DNA of 60,949 nucleotides from Eggerthellaceae bacterium (GCA_017459805.1 JAFUCE010000014.1:1-60949); one strand, 5' to 3'; positions 1 through 8,240 are shown, counted from the stretch's first letter. The notes: generated from the letters alone by a model not told the origin. Numbers and translations: made by a program.

Positions 1-1028
1 AATTCACGAACATTTGAACTTGAATTTTGAGCTATATACATCTGAACGGCATCGCTTAAAGGAATAAGAAGTTCCCCTTTTTCTTGTAACATGCTTATAT
101 AGTTACGAATGATTCCTAATTTTGTTTCCACCTCTGGTGGTTGAATATCTTGAAGCCCTCCTGAACTAAAACGCGAAATAATTCGCTCGTTTAGGTCAAT
201 ATTTTTAGGTGCGCGATCGGCAGCAAACACCACTTGTTTACCGCGGGCGGTCATCGAATTAAGCTTCTGAAACACTAAATCAATAGTGCCCGGCCGCCCT
301 TCAAGATATTGGACATCGTCAATCAAAATCATGTCGGCGTTGTCATACGGTTTATTAAAAGAATGAAAATCACCCGACCGGGAAGCTTCGGTGTAGTCGT
401 TTACTAACTCATTGGTGTCGGTGTATATGGTGTTGTAATGAGGATAGTTTTGTGTGACATAGTTTTGAATTGCACGCAGAAGGTGAGTTTTGCCTAAACC
501 ACTTTTCCCATAGAGAAAAAGAGGATTAAGGAGTGATTGACCAGGGTTTTCTGCAACCGACAGGGCCATTGAATAAGCAATCTTGTTTGATGAGCCAACT
601 ACAAAATTATCAAAACTGTATTCAGAGATAAGCCCCGCCTGTGTGTTTAGTGTTTGAGGGCTTTGATAGGTATTTTGAGATGTTGTTTCTTCTTGAATGT
701 GAGTTTCTTCGGGCTGCATTTCTGCAGGTGTATGGGGGGCTTGTGTAATAGTGGGTATGTAAGGGCTGCTTGAATCAACCTCGATAGCAACATTAAAGGG
801 TACCTGATATTGTTCCTCAAGGGCTTGTTTTATAAGGTGGATATAGTTTGTTTCAACCCACTTCTTTATGAATTCCGTGCTTGCGGTAAGCATGAGAAAA
901 CCTTCAGAAAAGGCCTGAGGAACAAGACGCGAAAAGAAAGCATTGACCTGGTCGGCGTCCACATTGTTGTAGTTGCGAACGCTTTCCCAAACACTGTTCC
1001 ACATGGTTTCATAATCTGTTTGAGGCAT
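1..1028 (-). CDS. dnaA: Chromosomal replication initiator DnaA (3' end outside window)
   Basis: DnaA binds DnaA boxes at oriC and melts the origin in an ATP-dependent way. The first 342 residues are readable on the minus strand. The ATG follows an AAGGAATTG ribosome site. An N-terminal domain (about 1-90) leads into a Gln/Pro-rich linker. The AAA+ domain follows, with Walker A GKSGLGKT at about residues 174-181 and a Walker B-like ILIDDVQYLEG. The C-terminal DNA-binding domain lies beyond base 1. The gene is missed by simple ORF calling because it runs off the window. It diverges from rpmH across the presumed origin, the usual bacterial arrangement, but an ATPase-HTH gene sits between dnaA and the origin. 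The Walker A differs slightly from the common GGVGLGKT. Identification is secure. Confidence 0.97.
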   Translation of the reverse strand, partial: MPQTDYETMWNSVWESVRNYNNVDADQVNAFFSRLVPQAFSEGFLMLTASTEFIKKWVETNYIHLIKQALEEQYQVPFNVAIEVDSSSPYIPTITQAPHTPAEMQPEETHIQEETTSQNTYQSPQTLNTQAGLISEYSFDNFVVGSSNKIAYSMALSVAENPGQSLLNPLFLYGKSGLGKTHLLRAIQNYVTQNYPHYNTIYTDTNELVNDYTEASRSGDFHSFNKPYDNADMILIDDVQYLEGRPGTIDLVFQKLNSMTARGKQVVFAADRAPKNIDLNERIISRFSSGGLQDIQPPEVETKLGIIRNYISMLQEKGELLIPLSDAVQMYIAQNSSSNVRE

Positions 1029-1112
1029 AGCTCAATTCCTTTTTGCAAGCAAAGTAAATACCTTAGTAGTGTAACAAGATATCACTTTCTCGCGTTTGGT
1101 TTTGTAGTGAAA

Positions 1113-1892
1113 TTATTGCTCCTGGGCTAATTGGTTTGCGACCGCCGAACCATAGTCAGTAAGAATGCGCTTGGATCGGTAGTTTGTTTTTTCAATCAGG
1201 GCATTTTCTTCAAGCTTGGTAAGAATGACGTGAGCGCTTGATGGAGCCATATTAAGCAGGTCAGCAAGCTCCTTATTTCCGAGCGCTCCTTCACTCGAGA
1301 ATAATTGCAAGGCATGTTGTTCGCGAGGTGAAAGCGGCGGGACTGCTACCCGCGTGGGTGTGAGCGGTTTTGTGTTGAGGGAAATGGTAACTACGGCACC
1401 TGTTCCCATGTTGTCTTCAATAGTGATGTGCCCTTGTGAATAGTCAAGATAGTCTTTGACCAGGGGAAGTCCTGACCCAACACCGTCGATATAAGCCTTC
1501 ATTTCCTTGGTGGCACTCGTGAAGCCAGGAAGAAGAGCGCTTTCCTTTTGTGTAATGCCCGGGCCCTGGTCGGAAAAGCGAATCGTATTTCCGCCGTCAT
1601 AAATGGAAACGACCATTTCACTAAAGTGTGCGTGGATGAAGTTTTCCGAAACCTGGCGGATTGCGGTATAGGGAATGTTGCCCCCTAAACTCATGCGTTG
1701 TTCGTTTACTACGGTAGCAAGTTTTTCAATAAATTCCTTGGTTGGCGCAGGATCGATGACAATTATGCGCGGTGCCATTTTCATGTCGTCGTAGACTGCA
1801 ACCCGGGCTCCTTGTTTAACAAAAGAGAAGTCGAAAGATTCATCAGAATCAGACGAGAAAAAAGTTTGGTCCTGTTGTTCCTGATAAACCAA
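1113..1892 (-). CDS. GHKL ATPase domain plus winged-helix protein next to dnaA
   Basis: A 259-residue protein. The N-terminal half looks like a histidine-kinase-type ATPase (HATPase_c): an N-box-like segment SENFIHAH, a G1-type DQGPGI at about residues 105-115 and a G2-type GVGSGLPLVKDY. No phospho-acceptor His domain or membrane segment is visible, so it resembles anti-sigma serine kinases (RsbW/SpoIIAB type) more than a sensor kinase. The C-terminal 75 residues (LSPREQHALQLF onward) look like a winged helix-turn-helix. The start is TTG, chosen because an AAAGGAG site lies 6 nt upstream; the nearby ATG is out of frame. It is followed by dnaA in the same direction and probably shares its transcript. 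Its location suggests a role in origin or initiation control, but this is inference. Partners and targets are unknown. Confidence 0.75.
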   Translation of the reverse strand: MVYQEQQDQTFFSSDSDESFDFSFVKQGARVAVYDDMKMAPRIIVIDPAPTKEFIEKLATVVNEQRMSLGGNIPYTAIRQVSENFIHAHFSEMVVSIYDGGNTIRFSDQGPGITQKESALLPGFTSATKEMKAYIDGVGSGLPLVKDYLDYSQGHITIEDNMGTGAVVTISLNTKPLTPTRVAVPPLSPREQHALQLFSSEGALGNKELADLLNMAPSSAHVILTKLEENALIEKTNYRSKRILTDYGSAVANQLAQEQ

Positions 1893-2401
1893 CCATTACT
1901 CCTTTAATGGAATGATTCATTCAAATTCAATTAAATTCATGGTGTAATTAGAGCGTAATTGTGGTAAGCACGTATAATAGCGCAAAGTATTCAAAGGTGT
2001 CTAGAAAGATTTATGATTTTTCAAAAACGATTTATCAGGTCTTTTAGAAAGCAATTCAGAGTTTTCCCCAAATTGTTCAGAAAATGTTAATAACGCTGAA
2101 TCGTGATACGGCATTTCTTCAGAATTAAGGGGAGAATTGCGGAAAACCCAAGCTTTCAACGCTTTATTTGCCCTCATTTTTTGGACGAAAACCATTATTT
2201 GTGCTCTTTTGTTTTTATGTGTTTTGAACTGCAAAAACGCATTAATCTGCGCGACGCTTTTTATTAACTAAAACAGATATAATAAAAGGAAAACCCCAGG
2301 TCAAGAGCTTGTAACGAGAGTAATGCTTTTCCTTGGATTATCGGACAAGAAACGAATGAAAATGACGCGGCTCACGTGGGAAAACGCAAAATATGGCGCA
2401 G

Positions 2402-2410
2402 TTTTCCACA
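2402..2410 (+). promoter_or_regulatory. DnaA box-like site TTTTCCACA
   Basis: One mismatch from the consensus TTATCCACA, inside the candidate origin. Confidence 0.55.
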
Positions 2411-2467
2411 ACGGCACCTGCGGTTTTATCGAGTTTTCAACATTATTCACCGAAAAGGAAGGCCCAA

Positions 2468-2476
2468 TGTGGAAAA
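2468..2476 (-). promoter_or_regulatory. DnaA box-like site TTTTCCACA (reverse)
   Basis: Reads TGTGGAAAA on the plus strand. Same one-mismatch variant as the site 66 bases upstream, in inverted orientation. Confidence 0.55.
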
Positions 2477-2540
2477 AGGGGTCCAGCCATACGCCGATTG
2501 TTGAAGGCTTTTGGAGTTTGTTGGCGTCTTGAAAAAATGC

Positions 2541-2569
2541 TTGACTTCCCTGTTCGGCATTCATACAAT
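2541..2569 (+). promoter_or_regulatory. Promoter of rpmH-rnpA
   Basis: TTGACT and TACAAT separated by 17 bases, 42 bases before the rpmH start. A near-consensus housekeeping sigma promoter. Confidence 0.75.
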
Positions 2570-2610
2570 TTGGAAGTTACTCTTCAAAGATAGGCAAAGG
2601 AGAAACACCG

Positions 2611-2745
2611 ATGAAGCGTACATATCAACCAAATACGCGCCATCGCGCTAAAGTACATGGCTTCCGCGCGCGTATGTCCACCAAGGGTGGTCGCGCCGTA
2701 CTCGCCGCACGTCGTGCCAAGGGCCGCAAGCGCGTGGCTGTGTAG
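2611..2745 (+). CDS. rpmH: 50S ribosomal protein L34
   Basis: A 44-residue, very basic protein beginning [18 protein letters not shown] and ending in the typical [11 protein letters not shown] tail. It is a structural protein of the large ribosomal subunit. The ATG follows CAAAGGAG. It is too short for a length-filtered ORF list. It is first in a plus-strand block, and rnpA follows 10 bases after its stop, the near-universal rpmH-rnpA pair. Identification is secure. Confidence 0.98.
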   Translation: MKRTYQPNTRHRAKVHGFRARMSTKGGRAVLAARRAKGRKRVAV

Positions 2746-2755
2746 AAGAGCTTTC

Positions 2756-3094
2756 GTGTTGGAAACCATAAAGTCCAGCACAGAAATCTCGCAGGTCTTT
2801 GCGCAAGGCAAGCGCTTAAGTGGGTCACACATTACGCTGCTTGTGCAAAGAACTGCCCCGGAGCACGACCCACGTGGTCGTGTTGCTTTTATAGCGGGTA
2901 AAAAGAACGGAAATGCGGTGTGGCGCAGCAGGGCCAAGCGGCGGATGCGTGAAATAGCACGCGACGCGGGCGGCCCATGGGCAGGTTTCGATGTGGTATT
3001 TGTCGCAAAGCGCTCCACACCCGAGCAGATGTATAGTAAAGTTCTGCAACAGACCAAAAACCTTCTACAAGATTACCTGAAGGAATGTAAATAA
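2756..3094 (+). CDS. rnpA: Ribonuclease P protein component
   Basis: The protein subunit of RNase P, which helps the RNA subunit cut 5' leaders from pre-tRNA. The likely product is 112 residues from GTG at 2756 (reading METIKSSTEISQVF...), matching the usual 110-120. A longer in-frame ATG at 2657 would overlap rpmH by 89 bases and gives a sequence unlike the family, so I reject it; TTG at 2759 is also possible. The conserved RNPA-like segment (AVWRSRAKRRMREIAR) sits near residue 62. yidD follows after 4 bases. No rnpB RNA gene was found in the window. Confidence 0.93.
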   Translation: MLETIKSSTEISQVFAQGKRLSGSHITLLVQRTAPEHDPRGRVAFIAGKKNGNAVWRSRAKRRMREIARDAGGPWAGFDVVFVAKRSTPEQMYSKVLQQTKNLLQDYLKECK

Positions 3095-3098
3095 TAGA

Positions 3099-3341
3099 AT
3101 GCAACGTGTATGGCACATACTTAAGAAAATACCTGTTCAGGTGGCAGTTTTTCTTATTCGTTGCTACCAGGTTGTTCTTTCGCCGCACTTTCCTTCCACG
3201 TGCCGCTTCGAACCTACGTGTTCATGCTATGGGGTTGAAGCCTTCCAAAAGCACGGTTTTGTAAAAGGTTTTTATCTTACCTTGAGGCGTATTTTGCGTT
3301 GTCGTCCTGGCGGTGACCACGGTTATGATCCGGTGCCCTAG
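3099..3341 (+). CDS. yidD: Membrane protein insertion efficiency factor YidD
   Basis: An 80-residue YidD family protein. It has the typical layout: an N-terminal amphipathic or membrane segment (VAVFLIRCYQVVLSPHFP), a cysteine-containing CRFEPTCSCYGVEAF core, and the C-terminal RILRCRPGGDHGYDPVP motif. It is thought to assist YidC/Sec-dependent membrane insertion. It lies between rnpA and yidC, the standard order, in the same transcription unit. Confidence 0.95.
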   Translation: MQRVWHILKKIPVQVAVFLIRCYQVVLSPHFPSTCRFEPTCSCYGVEAFQKHGFVKGFYLTLRRILRCRPGGDHGYDPVP

Positions 3342-3375
3342 GACTGTATAGAAAGTTAGAGACTGGTAACAAATT

Positions 3376-4164
3376 ATGTGGGATGCATTTAAAGATTTTA
3401 TTTTCTGGGGCATACAGGCGGTGTACGGCTTTGTGGGCGACTGGGGCATGGCCATCATTTTGGTGACCATCCTCTTCCGCGTTTTGCTTATTCCTTTGAT
3501 GCGTGGGCAAATTAAGTCCTCGTACCAAATGCAGAAAATGCAGCCTGTTATTCAGGAAATACAAGAGAAGTACAAAGACGACCCCATGCGGCTGCAGGAA
3601 GAAACGCAGAAGCTCTATGCCGAAGCAAAGTTTAACCCGATAGCTGGCTGCCTGCCTATCCTGTTGCAGATGCCTATTTTTATGGCTCTGTTCCAGGTGC
3701 TGCGCGAAATGCCTTCCTATATGGAGAAGTTCAACCTTTCTTCAAGTAGCTATGAGTTCTACAACCTTATTTCAAACCTTACCCTTTCGCCTGCGGACGC
3801 GTTTTCCCAAGGCGTGGGGACTTTTATCCCCTATTTAATCCTTCTCATAATCTTTGCGGGCGCGACTTTCCTGCCCATGATTATTCAGCAGCTTAATGCA
3901 CCCAATAGCCAGCAACGCCGTCAGACGCTTATGATTTCAGCCTTTATGTCGGTGTTTATGCTGTTTATTGGCTGGTCTTCACCGGGCGGCGTGCTCCTGT
4001 TCTGGGGCGTTTCTTCGCTGATTGGTGTTGCTCAGCAGCAGTTGACGACGCGTGCGCTTAAGCGTGCCGATGAAAAGAAGGCCGCCGAAATTGTTGAAAC
4101 CGAGCCTGTTAAAGTAGACGTTACCCGCAAAACCAAGAAGAAGCGTCCTACGAAAAACCGCTAG
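3376..4164 (+). CDS. yidC: Membrane protein insertase YidC/Oxa1
   Basis: A 262-residue Oxa1/YidC family insertase that places membrane proteins into the lipid bilayer. The short Gram-positive form lacks the large periplasmic domain of proteobacterial YidC. Hydrophobic segments are visible around residues 10-40, 88-110, 150-175, 190-205 and 210-230. The conserved basic residue of the first segment (TILFRVLLIPLMRGQIKSS) and the coiled KMQPVIQEIQEKYKDD loop are present. It ends in a Lys-rich tail (RKTKKKRPTKNR) that may contact ribosomes, which is family knowledge. It starts with ATG 34 bases after yidD. Confidence 0.96.
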   Translation: MWDAFKDFIFWGIQAVYGFVGDWGMAIILVTILFRVLLIPLMRGQIKSSYQMQKMQPVIQEIQEKYKDDPMRLQEETQKLYAEAKFNPIAGCLPILLQMPIFMALFQVLREMPSYMEKFNLSSSSYEFYNLISNLTLSPADAFSQGVGTFIPYLILLIIFAGATFLPMIIQQLNAPNSQQRRQTLMISAFMSVFMLFIGWSSPGGVLLFWGVSSLIGVAQQQLTTRALKRADEKKAAEIVETEPVKVDVTRKTKKKRPTKNR

Positions 4165-4245
4165 GTTTAGACGGGCCAAACGATTTGTTTTCCGCAGCCA
4201 GGAGGCTGTTGGTATATAACGCACAACGCGATAAAGGAGTTTCTC

Positions 4246-5016
4246 ATGGTAGATGAATTGATGAACGGCGCAGAAAACCAGGCTGAAGCTGCTGCTGAAG
4301 AAGCTGCCGAGGCGGTAGAAGCGGTCGAAGCTGTAGATGACGCAGAAGGCGTTGAAGAAAGCAGCGGTGCAGATTTTACTGACGTGGACGATGGCGATGT
4401 GGATGCAGAAGAGGTTGAAAACGGCGAGGATGATGACGAGGCCGAGGATATTGACGATGACGTCGATGATGAAGATGCCGATGACGAAGACGACGATGCT
4501 GACGAAGACGAAGACGCTGGAGAAAGCGACGAAGAAGATAACGAGCTGACCGAAGAAGAACTTGACCAGATCGCCGACACTTCTATCGCAGCCCTTGAGG
4601 ATATTCTTAAGTACTTCAACCTTGGTGAAGTCACTATCGACGAATATGAAGGTGACGAAGGCGAGCTCATCCTCGATATTACCGGCAACGATCTCGCTGT
4701 CCTTATTGGACGCCACGGTAAGACCCTCGATGCCCTGCAGTTTATCATTTCGTCAATCACCGCGCGGACGATGGGCTTCCGCTACCCCGTTGTTGTGGAT
4801 GTTGAAGGCTACAAAGGCCGTCAACGTCAAAAGCTTGAAAATCTTGCATTCTCGAGCGCCAAACGCGCGCTTTCGCAAGGCCGCAGCATCAAGATGCGCC
4901 CCATGACGCCTTACGAGCGCCGCATCGTGCATATTGCCCTGCGTGAGTTCGACGGAGTTACGACGGCGTCTGAAGGCGAAGGAAGCAGCCGCCACGTCGT
5001 TGTTATTCCTGAGTAA
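4246..5016 (+). CDS. jag: Jag/KhpB RNA-binding protein with acidic N-terminus
   Basis: A 256-residue RNA-binding protein. About 120 N-terminal residues are almost pure Glu/Asp/Ala, clearly disordered. A KH-type domain follows with GRHGKTLDALQF near residue 150, then a C-terminal R3H domain (MTPYERRIVHIALREF). Jag/KhpB works with KhpA and affects cell elongation in Gram-positive bacteria, from family knowledge. The usual Jag_N domain is replaced here by the acidic stretch. The ATG follows AAAGGAG. It lies downstream of yidC, the conserved order, and ends just before a parS site and a terminator. Confidence 0.92.
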   Translation: MVDELMNGAENQAEAAAEEAAEAVEAVEAVDDAEGVEESSGADFTDVDDGDVDAEEVENGEDDDEAEDIDDDVDDEDADDEDDDADEDEDAGESDEEDNELTEEELDQIADTSIAALEDILKYFNLGEVTIDEYEGDEGELILDITGNDLAVLIGRHGKTLDALQFIISSITARTMGFRYPVVVDVEGYKGRQRQKLENLAFSSAKRALSQGRSIKMRPMTPYERRIVHIALREFDGVTTASEGEGSSRHVVVIPE

Positions 5017-5032
5017 GTTTATCAAATAAAGA

Positions 5033-5048
5033 TGTTTCACGTGAAACA
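5033..5048. promoter_or_regulatory. parS: parS site 1 (ParB binding)
   Basis: A perfect 16-base palindrome TGTTTCACGTGAAACA, the canonical parS. It lies 16 bases after jag, and its right half overlaps the start of the terminator stem. Confidence 0.96.
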
Positions 5049-5073
5049 CTGCTTCGGCAGTGTTTCTTTTTTT
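5043..5073 (+). terminator. Rho-independent terminator after jag
   Basis: A 10-base-pair stem (GAAACACTGC/GCAGTGTTTC) closed by a TTCG tetraloop and followed by seven T. The left stem arm uses the last six bases of parS site 1. Confidence 0.9.
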
Positions 5074-5093
5074 GCTGTGTTAAAGTAGCACCT

Positions 5094-5756
5094 ATGATTA
5101 CTGACGAACAACAAAGCCTTCTTGAACAATACCTCCGTGAAGTACTTCAGAAAAACGAGGAGCTTAACCTAACGACCATTACGAGCTTCGAGGCGGCTCG
5201 CATGCTGCACCTGGAAGACTCCTTGCTCGCCCTTCCGGAAGTTCTAGCAGCTCCTGAGGGTGTGCTGGTGGATTTGGGCTCAGGGGGCGGCTTCCCTGGT
5301 GTGCCTTTAGCGGTGGCCACTAGGCGCGAAACGACCCTGGTTGATTCACGTAAAAAGAAGATGGATGCCATCGCCGCTATTCTTGAAGCATGTGGCATCA
5401 ATGGGGTACAAACATGCGCCATGCGCGTTGAAGAATTGGCCCTTGACCAGCCAGAACAGTATGCCGTGGCAACTGCGCGAGCCCTTTCGACTTTGCCGGT
5501 TCTTCTTGAATTGGCTGCTCCCCTTCTCCTGAGAGGTGGGAAACTTATTGCCTACAAAGGGCCTGAATGCGCAGACGAAATTGATGCTGCAGCACAGTTG
5601 GAAAGCAAGCTCGGGATGCGGCAGACAAGCATCCGCCGTGCCTGCTTAAGCGATGGAGCAACAGAGCGTACCATTGTTGTGTATGAGAAATACGCGAGTC
5701 CACAGGTAAAGCTTCCTCGCCGTCCTGGCGTGGCTCAGAAGCGCCCTTATGCATAA
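5094..5756 (+). CDS. rsmG: 16S rRNA (guanine-N7)-methyltransferase RsmG
   Basis: A 220-residue GidB/RsmG methyltransferase that modifies G527 of 16S rRNA using SAM. The family start (LNLTTITSFEAARMLHLEDSL) and the SAM-binding motif VDLGSGGGFPGVPLAV near residue 60 are clear. So is the ATARALSTLPVLLELAAPLL segment near residue 125. It lies between jag and parA, as in most actinobacteria, with parS sites on both sides. The ATG is used. Confidence 0.95.
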   Translation: MITDEQQSLLEQYLREVLQKNEELNLTTITSFEAARMLHLEDSLLALPEVLAAPEGVLVDLGSGGGFPGVPLAVATRRETTLVDSRKKKMDAIAAILEACGINGVQTCAMRVEELALDQPEQYAVATARALSTLPVLLELAAPLLLRGGKLIAYKGPECADEIDAAAQLESKLGMRQTSIRRACLSDGATERTIVVYEKYASPQVKLPRRPGVAQKRPYA

Positions 5757-5772
5757 TGTTTCACGTGAAACA
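5757..5772. promoter_or_regulatory. parS: parS site 2
   Basis: Perfect TGTTTCACGTGAAACA starting at the base after the rsmG stop codon. Confidence 0.96.
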
Positions 5773-5802
5773 TTTGCAGGAACTAAGAAAAAAGCTTAAA
5801 AG

Positions 5803-5818
5803 TGTTTCACGTGAAACA
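5803..5818. promoter_or_regulatory. parS: parS site 3
   Basis: Third perfect TGTTTCACGTGAAACA, 46 bases after site 2 and 42 bases before parA. Binding here could also affect parAB transcription (inference). Confidence 0.96.
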
Positions 5819-5860
5819 AAGCAAGGCTATACTTTCACCTAATAAGAGAAAGGAGCTTGC

Positions 5861-7054
5861 GTGGGACTTTTCGACGGCTTTAAACGCAAACGAAACGAAG
5901 AACGCCAGGAACTCGTCAATCGGGCTCCACAAGAAAACGAGCAGGCAAACAAGGATCTGGTCCAGGACGCTGCTGCGGTTGAGGCAGAGGCGCAGGCGCC
6001 AAGTACGGACAGTGGGGAAGCACCTAAGGATACAGCAGCACCTGAGCCCGCCAGCTCTATAACAGACGCGGCAAGCGCGCCCACGGCTCCTATAGCGACA
6101 GACACCGCAACAGAGGCCTTTGGTGAATCGGGCGACGGTGCGGGCGAGGCAAGCACCAGCGAAGACACTGCGAGCAAAGTAGAAAACGAAGCGGACGACA
6201 GTGCGGATGAAGCAGCTACCCCGCTTCCTGAACCGAAGCGCACCCCAATAAAACCCTTAAGCGAAAAAGCACCCGTTACGCACGCCATCGGAGAAACCAA
6301 GATTCTTGCTATCATCAATCAAAAGGGTGGTGTGGGCAAGTCGACGACCGCTATTAACTTGGCAGCAGCACTTGGAACGCTTAACAAAGCCGTTCTCGTG
6401 GTTGATCTAGACCCCCAGGGTAATACCACGAGTGGTCTCGGGGTGGACAAAGGGCAAATAGAACACGATATTTACGACGTGCTCCTAAACGAACTTCCTG
6501 TTGAAGAAGCTATCGTCCCCGACGTATGCGAAGGACTCGACCTTGTACCGGCCACAATTAACCTTGCCGGTGCTGAAGTGGAGCTTGTAAATGAAATGGC
6601 CCGCGAAAACCGCCTTAAAGCGGCTTTAGGGGCTCTGCGTGGGAAATATGACTACATATTTATTGATTGTCCACCTGCACTTGGGCTTCTTACCGTTAAT
6701 GCTTTGGTAGCGTCCGACAAGCTTCTTATTCCTATACAGTGCGAATTCTATGCTTTGGAGGGCGTGACAAAACTCCTTGATTCAATGAAACGTGTCAAAA
6801 ATGCCCTTAATCCTTCGTTAGAGACCTTTGGCGTGCTGCTTACTATGTACGACGGCCGCACCCAGCTTTCAAAACAGGTGGCCGATGAAGTGCGCAATTT
6901 CTTCGGCTCAAGCGTATTTACGACCATTATCCCGCGTACAGTACGCCTTTCCGAAGCACCGAGTTTCGGCCAACCCATTACCGAATATGACCCTAAGGGC
7001 AAGGGTGCGATTGCCTATACAGAACTTGCAAAGGAAGTGATCCAGCGTGGCTAA
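5861..7054 (+). CDS. parA: Chromosome partitioning ATPase ParA (Soj) with long N-terminal extension
   Basis: A 397-residue ParA/MinD-type ATPase that moves ParB-parS complexes during origin segregation. The ATPase domain starts only at about residue 146 (ETKILAIINQ). The deviant Walker A KGGVGKST is at residues 155-162, the DLDPQGN motif follows, and IDCPPALGLL is near residue 270. The first 145 residues are an extension: a basic amphipathic start (GLFDGFKRKRNEER), then an Ala/Glu/Asp/Thr-rich disordered stretch. Ordinary Soj proteins are about 255-300 residues. The GTG start follows AAAGGAG. It overlaps parB by 8 bases, so the two are cotranscribed. Confidence 0.95.
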   Translation: MGLFDGFKRKRNEERQELVNRAPQENEQANKDLVQDAAAVEAEAQAPSTDSGEAPKDTAAPEPASSITDAASAPTAPIATDTATEAFGESGDGAGEASTSEDTASKVENEADDSADEAATPLPEPKRTPIKPLSEKAPVTHAIGETKILAIINQKGGVGKSTTAINLAAALGTLNKAVLVVDLDPQGNTTSGLGVDKGQIEHDIYDVLLNELPVEEAIVPDVCEGLDLVPATINLAGAEVELVNEMARENRLKAALGALRGKYDYIFIDCPPALGLLTVNALVASDKLLIPIQCEFYALEGVTKLLDSMKRVKNALNPSLETFGVLLTMYDGRTQLSKQVADEVRNFFGSSVFTTIIPRTVRLSEAPSFGQPITEYDPKGKGAIAYTELAKEVIQRG

Positions 7055-8087
7055 AAATGCAAAAAAGACCGGTTTGGGCAGGGGATTGAGTTCGCTCATG
7101 GGCGAAAGCGTCAGCGAAATTGCCTCAAATAATAGTGACGAAAAAGCAACAAGCCAAACCGAAGAAAATAGTGTTTTACCTGCGGAAACGCCCGATACAA
7201 GCGCAGACCTTATAGAAGCAAACGACGATGCACCCAAGCCGGAAGTGTACATTGAAGAAGACGACCACGTAGAAATCCGTGGGGTAGTGGAGCGCGCCGC
7301 GAAAGCAGCAGACGAAGTGCCGCTTACATCCGTGGTGCCCAACCCCGACCAGCCCCGCACCTTCTTTAAAGCAGAAGAAATCGAAGAATTGGCCGCATCA
7401 ATCGAAAAAGACGGCCTTTTGCAGCCTATTGTAGTGCGCAAGATTGGCGATGTGTACCAGATTATCGCTGGTGAGCGCCGTTGGCGGGCATGCCGGAGCC
7501 TTGGTATGCAGAATGTGCCCGTGCGTATCGTCGATGCAAATGACGACAAAGCAATCGAATTAGCACTCATAGAAAACGTACAGCGCACCGATCTTAACCC
7601 CATCGAAGAAGCCTATGGTTACAAGCGCCTCATGGAGCGCCGTGGCATGACTCAGTCCGACGTAGCGAGTGCTGTTTCAAAGGGTCGTTCGACCATCGCA
7701 AATGCCTTGCGCCTGCTGGAACTCCCCGAAGATGCCCAGCAGCTGCTCTATGAAGAAAAGATAAGTGCAGGTCATGCGCGCGCCATCCTCTCTATCCCTT
7801 CAGCGGAAGGCCGTGCTAAGCTCACCGACAAGCTGAAGAAAGACCACCTCAGTGTTCGCGAAACCGAAAACCTTGGTCGGCTTTTCTCTGGGGCTGCTAA
7901 GGCCAGGGGCGAAAGCACTCCGCGCGAGCCCCTGCCTTCTTCCTTTAAAAAGGTTGCTCAAAACCTCAAGGAAAAGCTCAAGACGCCCGTGCGTATTAAA
8001 AGTGCTGGTGGCAAGCATAAAATCGAAATTGAATTCAAAGACGAAGCTGAACTTAAGCGTCTCTTTAAGGAGTTAGCAGGCGAATAG
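7047..8087 (+). CDS. parB: Chromosome partitioning protein ParB
   Basis: A 346-residue ParB/Spo0J family CTP-dependent DNA clamp that loads at parS. It begins with GLGRGLSSLMGES, the N-terminal ParA-stimulating motif. A linker of about 75 acidic residues follows. The ParB/Srx domain starts near residue 90 (VPNPDQPR) and includes GERRWRA and the ALIENVQRTDLNPIEEA motif. The helix-turn-helix (MTQSDVASAVSKGRSTIANALRLL, split here across residues about 195-220) recognises parS. A C-terminal dimerisation domain ends the protein. The GTG start lies inside the end of parA. Confidence 0.95.
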   Translation: MAKNAKKTGLGRGLSSLMGESVSEIASNNSDEKATSQTEENSVLPAETPDTSADLIEANDDAPKPEVYIEEDDHVEIRGVVERAAKAADEVPLTSVVPNPDQPRTFFKAEEIEELAASIEKDGLLQPIVVRKIGDVYQIIAGERRWRACRSLGMQNVPVRIVDANDDKAIELALIENVQRTDLNPIEEAYGYKRLMERRGMTQSDVASAVSKGRSTIANALRLLELPEDAQQLLYEEKISAGHARAILSIPSAEGRAKLTDKLKKDHLSVRETENLGRLFSGAAKARGESTPREPLPSSFKKVAQNLKEKLKTPVRIKSAGGKHKIEIEFKDEAELKRLFKELAGE

Positions 8088-8240
8088 CAGGGCAGGAACC
8101 GCGGGAAAAGTGTCGCAAGGCCAGAACCGCAAGCCAAGAGCTGCGTTGCTTCAGCCAGCGGGGGAGTAATAGCCAACGAGCGAACAGCAGCTTGTGGGGA
8201 GCAAACTCGGAGCCGCCCACCACCACAGCACCAGTAACCC

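Larger units (their letters stand above)
1905..2610. other. oriC: Candidate replication origin (oriC), gene-free
   Basis: About 700 bases without a credible gene lie between the dnaA-side genes and rpmH. The stretch is AT-rich and holds two DnaA-box-like 9-mers (TTTTCCACA, one mismatch from TTATCCACA) on opposite strands, plus weaker TTTTC-C-A variants near 2062, 2134, 2372 and 2434. Position next to dnaA/rpmH and near parS sites is the typical actinobacterial origin context. Short open frames on both strands here have no start signals or recognisable sequence and are judged spurious. GC-skew was not computed. Confidence 0.7.

Noticed and set aside
2001-2564. Two minus-strand open frames of 77 and 87 residues in the origin region
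   Set aside because: No ribosome sites or recognisable domains, and they overlap DnaA-box-like sites. Judged random.
2657-2755. Upstream ATG giving a 145-residue RnpA
   Set aside because: The added residues are rpmH read in another frame; the GTG at 2756 gives the family-length protein.
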